Assembly (NCBI GenBank): GCA_021373115.1
Contig: JAJFTI010000034.1
Coordinates: 62,001 to 126,000 of the forward strand
Length of the DNA stretch: 64,000 nt
Source: Eubacteriales bacterium
Lineage (GTDB): Bacteria; Bacillota; Clostridia; Christensenellales; CAG-138
Reading direction: 5' to 3'
A program made the position numbers and the translations under genes. Positions 61,791 through 64,000 of the stretch are shown one piece after another (the stretch's first letter is position 1; each line of letters starts with the position of its first letter). The notes under the pieces are model-generated. The model had not been told where the DNA came from. It did no database searches and was given only the letters and a program-made list of their open reading frames with translations.

Positions 61791-61819
61791 ATCTTTTTTC
61801 CTTTCGCTCGGAATCGTTT

Positions 61820-62530
61820 CTATTTTTCCCCCGTTGGAGCCGTTATAAACCCGTCCTGGTCGGGGATTTCGTCGTAGGAAAACGATGTGCTTGCGGAATC
61901 CTGCTCCGTGCCGAATCGCTCTGCGAGCACTTTTGTGGTCAGGTATGCGGATATTGCGTCGATCGCCATCTTGTTCTTTCCACCGCGCATCACGGCAAAA
62001 TCCGCGTCGTTGATATAATTCACGATATACTTCTCGTAAACCGGCTTAACGGTCTCCAAATACTGCTCCGCAATATTATCGATGGAGCGCCCGCGTGATT
62101 TGATATCCCGCTTGATGCGGCGTAACAGGCAAATATCGACGTCAACCTGAAGATATACCTTCAGGGACATCTTTTCGCAAAGGCGCTTGTCGTAGAACAT
62201 ATGAATGCCTTCGAGAACGAGTACTTCCGGCGGCTGGATCAATCGATCCGGCGTATCCGCGCGAAGATAATTCACATAATCGTACCCCTTTGTCGGGATC
62301 GGTTGTCCGGCTTCCAGCAAGGCAATGTCGGAAAGCAGCTCGTCGAAATCAAAAATTTCCGGTTCATCGTAATTCAGTTTGATCCGTTCGGAAAACGGCA
62401 GTTCCGGAAAATTGCGATAGTAGCAGTCCTGCCCGATGATGGTGCAGCTGCAGGCCAGCGAATCCTGAATCCGCTTGGCAAGTGTGCTTTTTCCGCTGCC
62501 GCTCGCGCCGCAGATGCCGACGATGATCAT
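61820..62530 (-). CDS. udk: uridine kinase-like nucleoside kinase
   Basis: A 236-residue P-loop kinase that phosphorylates uridine or cytidine. It starts MIIVGICGASGSGKSTLAKR, then IIGQDCYYRNFPELPF, LNYDEPEIFDFDELL, VLVLEGIHMFYDKRL, and RRIKRDIKSRGRSIDNIAEQ, all in the usual order. The ATG at 62530 has CGGAG eight bases upstream. The C-terminal extension of about 20 residues is not part of the core. It follows the duplicated rplL terminators and precedes a small membrane protein gene. Confidence 0.88.
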   Translation of the reverse strand: MIIVGICGASGSGKSTLAKRIQDSLACSCTIIGQDCYYRNFPELPFSERIKLNYDEPEIFDFDELLSDIALLEAGQPIPTKGYDYVNYLRADTPDRLIQPPEVLVLEGIHMFYDKRLCEKMSLKVYLQVDVDICLLRRIKRDIKSRGRSIDNIAEQYLETVKPVYEKYIVNYINDADFAVMRGGKNKMAIDAISAYLTTKVLAERFGTEQDSASTSFSYDEIPDQDGFITAPTGEK

Positions 62531-62624
62531 AATAACCACTCCGATGAAACGAATTGTTCGATTTGTGTCAGTTTATCATGAATCACGATCATTATCAATG
62601 CGTTGGTGCTCCGCGCGCAAGCAA

Positions 62625-62697
62625 AAACCGGTTCGGGGAACCCGAACCGGTTTGGTTGGAACACGTTTCTTTATTTGACTTCGCAGGTTGCGCCAAC
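62625..62697 (-). repeat. duplicated copy of the rplL 3' end and terminator (distal copy)
   Basis: 73 bases, 72 identical to 62712-62784. On the minus strand it contains the last rplL codons (ending GATCEVK and TAA) and the terminator hairpin AAACCGGTTCGG...CCGAACCGGTTT. The copy is not part of a full gene. Confidence 0.92.
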
Positions 62698-62711
62698 TCC
62701 TAATAAAAAAC

Positions 62712-62784
62712 AAACCGGTTCGGGGAACCCGAACCGGTTTGGTTGAAACACGTTTCTTTATTTGACTTCGCAGGTTGCGCCAAC
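62712..62784 (-). repeat. original rplL 3' end and terminator (proximal copy)
   Basis: 73 bases, direct repeat of 62625-62697 at a period of 87. It includes the true rplL stop codon (62760-62758) and its terminator (62712-62740), which is followed by a long T run on the minus strand. Confidence 0.92.
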
Positions 62785-63126
62785 CTCTTTGAACGCGGCG
62801 ACGATCTTCTCGGCATCCTCTTTATTGACGCCTTCCTTGACCTTGCTCGGCGCGCCGTCAACCACGTCCTTGGCTTCCTTGAGGCCAAGACCGGTGAGTT
62901 CGCGAACGACCTTGATAACCTTGATCTTTTCCGCTCCGACGTCTTTGAGGATGACGTCGAATTCAGTCTTCTCTTCCACTTCTTCCGCGGCGGCAGCGGG
63001 GCCGGCAACGGCAACGGCGGTCGCGGCAGCGGATACGCCGAATTCCTCTTCGAGAGCCTTTACGAGCTCATACAGTTCCAGAACGGACATCGCTTTGATA
63101 TCGGCGATTAACTTTTCCTTATCCAT
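62758..63126 (-). CDS. rplL: 50S ribosomal protein L7/L12
   Basis: A 122-residue stalk protein that recruits translation factors. The N-terminal dimerisation domain (about 1-30, [20 protein letters not shown]) is followed by the Ala/Val/Gly/Pro-rich hinge (about 40-58) and the C-terminal factor-binding domain ([20 protein letters not shown], then [20 protein letters not shown]). The protein ends GATCEVK. The ATG at 63126 is chosen as the normal family start, with GGAGG nearby. It follows rplJ by 72 bases. The 3' end and terminator are tandemly duplicated. Confidence 0.97.
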   Translation of the reverse strand: MDKEKLIADIKAMSVLELYELVKALEEEFGVSAAATAVAVAGPAAAAEEVEEKTEFDVILKDVGAEKIKVIKVVRELTGLGLKEAKDVVDGAPSKVKEGVNKEDAEKIVAAFKEVGATCEVK

Positions 63127-63198
63127 AAAATCCTCCAATTCATTTTTTCTGCGGAAAGCCCGCAATTTTTAAGTCGTTTGATGTTCACTGCGGACTTT

Positions 63199-63708
63199 TT
63201 ACGCTTGCGCGCCGTCCTGTTTCTTGGCGATTTCGTTGAGCGCGATTGCGAACTTGGAAATCGGAGACATCATGGAGCCTAGCATACGTGCAATCAGCAC
63301 CTCGCGGCTCGGCATGTCGGCGATCGCTTCGACCTGCGCGGCGGAAATCAGGCTTGTTTCGACGATACCACCCTTGAGTTCGCACTTCTTCGCCTTCTTG
63401 ATAAAGCCCTTGAGAATGCGCGCCGGAGCGGCGACATCTTCATAGCCAAACGCGAATGCGCTGGGTCCCTTGAGAAAAGGCGCGCTTTTCGCATCGATCC
63501 CCGCGGCTTCGCAGGCGCGTTCCATAATGTGGTTTTTGATAACCGCATATTCGACATTTGCCTTGCGCATTTCCGCGCGAAGTTCGGTATCCTCCGCAAC
63601 GGTAATTCCGCGATAGTCGAACACGACGATGCTCTGCGCCTTTTTAATCTTTTCGGAGACGACCGAAACCTGCTCTGCTTTGCGTTCAATGTTCTGGATA
63701 TTTGCCAT
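63199..63708 (-). CDS. rplJ: 50S ribosomal protein L10
   Basis: L10, 169 residues, anchors L7/L12 dimers to the ribosome. It has AEQVSVVSEKIKKAQSIVVF, DYRGITVAEDTELRAEMRKA and VEYAVIKNHIMERA, then GPSAFAFGYEDVAAPARILK. The C-terminal helix that binds L7/L12 is present and slightly acidic. It is preceded by an L10-binding leader with an attenuator and followed by rplL, so L10 probably represses its own operon. GGAGG lies nine bases before the ATG. Confidence 0.97.
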   Translation of the reverse strand: MANIQNIERKAEQVSVVSEKIKKAQSIVVFDYRGITVAEDTELRAEMRKANVEYAVIKNHIMERACEAAGIDAKSAPFLKGPSAFAFGYEDVAAPARILKGFIKKAKKCELKGGIVETSLISAAQVEAIADMPSREVLIARMLGSMMSPISKFAIALNEIAKKQDGAQA

Positions 63709-63741
63709 CTAGTTGTTTCACCTCCTTGCATTTCACAAACA

Positions 63742-63882
63742 TGAAAAAAATCCTTCCGCCCAATTCAAGACGGAAGGATGCCATACAAACGGAATTCTGC
63801 TTTTGTAAGCATCACCTCGGCAGGACTTGCGCGGTTACCCGCTGCCGGCTGTCTTGGGCGATCTGAAACCTTAGACAGGTTA
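63742..63882 (-). promoter_or_regulatory. L10 ribosomal leader with attenuator of rplJ-rplL
   Basis: The reverse strand contains the L10-leader core AAGACAGCCGGCAG...CCTGCCGAGGTGATGCTTAC, known to bind L10(L12)4. It is followed by a terminator hairpin ATCCTTCCG/CGGAAGGAT with a T run (63744-63779). L10 binding is expected to favour the terminator. Confidence 0.92.
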
Positions 63883-63905
63883 TCATAGACAATTCATTTT
63901 GTCAA
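63877..63905 (-). promoter_or_regulatory. possible promoter of rplJ-rplL
   Basis: Reverse-strand TTGACA (63900-63905), 17-base spacer, weak TAACCT (63877-63882), at the start of the L10 leader. Read-through from rplA is also possible. Confidence 0.4.
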
Positions 63906-63974
63906 TGAAAACACATCGCAAAGGGGAATTAAATTGGTCGGGAGAGCCGGAAAACCAGCTTTCCCGAACCGATT

Positions 63975-64000
63975 TTAGAACTTGAGGGTGTTGAATTTGA
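63975..64000 (-). CDS. rplA: 50S ribosomal protein L1, last codons only
   Basis: The final eight codons before a TAA read KFNTLKF on the minus strand, matching the usual L1 C terminus. The position upstream of rplJ fits the standard rplK-rplA-rplJ-rplL order. The rest lies outside the window. Confidence 0.75.

Noticed and set aside
62701..62712. Extra short gene between the rplL copies
   Set aside because: The duplicated segment has only a tail of codons and no start.
1..64000. CRISPR array, prophage or insertion sequence
   Set aside because: No regularly spaced repeats, transposase, integrase or phage structural genes were found.

Overview
The window looks like a chromosomal segment of a strictly fermentative Gram-positive anaerobe (Bacillota, probably class Clostridia), with G+C at or slightly above half judged by eye. 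Supporting signs are two T-box leaders (Trp and Phe specifiers), an L10 ribosomal leader, an IspH-ribosomal protein S1 fusion, a VanW protein, a YtrA-like GntR/ABC operon, butyrate kinase, and a full oxidative ornithine-fermentation operon of the Clostridium sticklandii type. Genus cannot be fixed from the sequence alone. Most genes are on the minus strand. No phage, insertion sequence, plasmid gene or CRISPR array was seen.

Layout. 1-10 kb: 5' part of pyrG, glmS with a long foldable leader, stand-alone trpB under a Trp T-box, a chagasin-like (I42) lipoprotein, a ribbon-helix-helix-like gene coupled to clpB, and a MalY/PatB aminotransferase. 10-18 kb: ord-ortA-ortB-oraS-oraE-mutL-like reactivase-orr, which turns L-ornithine into D-alanine plus acetyl-CoA by way of D-ornithine and 2,4-diaminopentanoate. 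A PHP phosphoesterase gene lies just upstream. 18-25 kb: XdhC-like factor, SAM methyltransferase and 3-methyladenine glycosylase, then a GntR-ABC ATPase-permease operon with a perfect operator palindrome. 25-33.5 kb (plus strand): a secreted or membrane-anchored ComEC-like metallo-beta-lactamase, Phe T-box-pheS-pheT, two zinc-ribbon membrane proteins, an N-acyl-D-amino-acid deacylase and a pseudouridine-kinase-like enzyme.

33.5-43 kb: glycogen phosphorylase with an upstream CcpA/LacI-like palindrome, an M3-like peptidase lipoprotein, ddl-murF (peptidoglycan), a PiT phosphate transporter with its DUF47 partner, and tRNA-Pro(GGG). 43-52 kb looks more accessory and A+T-richer: butyrate kinase, three methyltransferases, an OsmC-like protein, an AraC-GNAT fusion overlapping a HelD-type helicase gene, and a TetR-controlled membrane protein with a perfect 18-bp operator. 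52-64 kb: vanW, gtrA, then a housekeeping minus-strand operon surE-rpiR-baiN/yhiN-cmk-plsC-ispH/S1, a small membrane protein, udk, and rplJ-rplL behind an L10 leader, with the last codons of rplA at the right edge. The 3' end of rplL and its terminator are tandemly duplicated, and udk rather than rpoB follows rplL.

I found no clear-cut novel defence or mobile system. The best candidates for new biology are the glmS leader fold, the AraC-GNAT/HelD pair, the possible internal start for free S1 inside ispH-S1, the RHH-clpB coupling, and the duplicated rplL tail.
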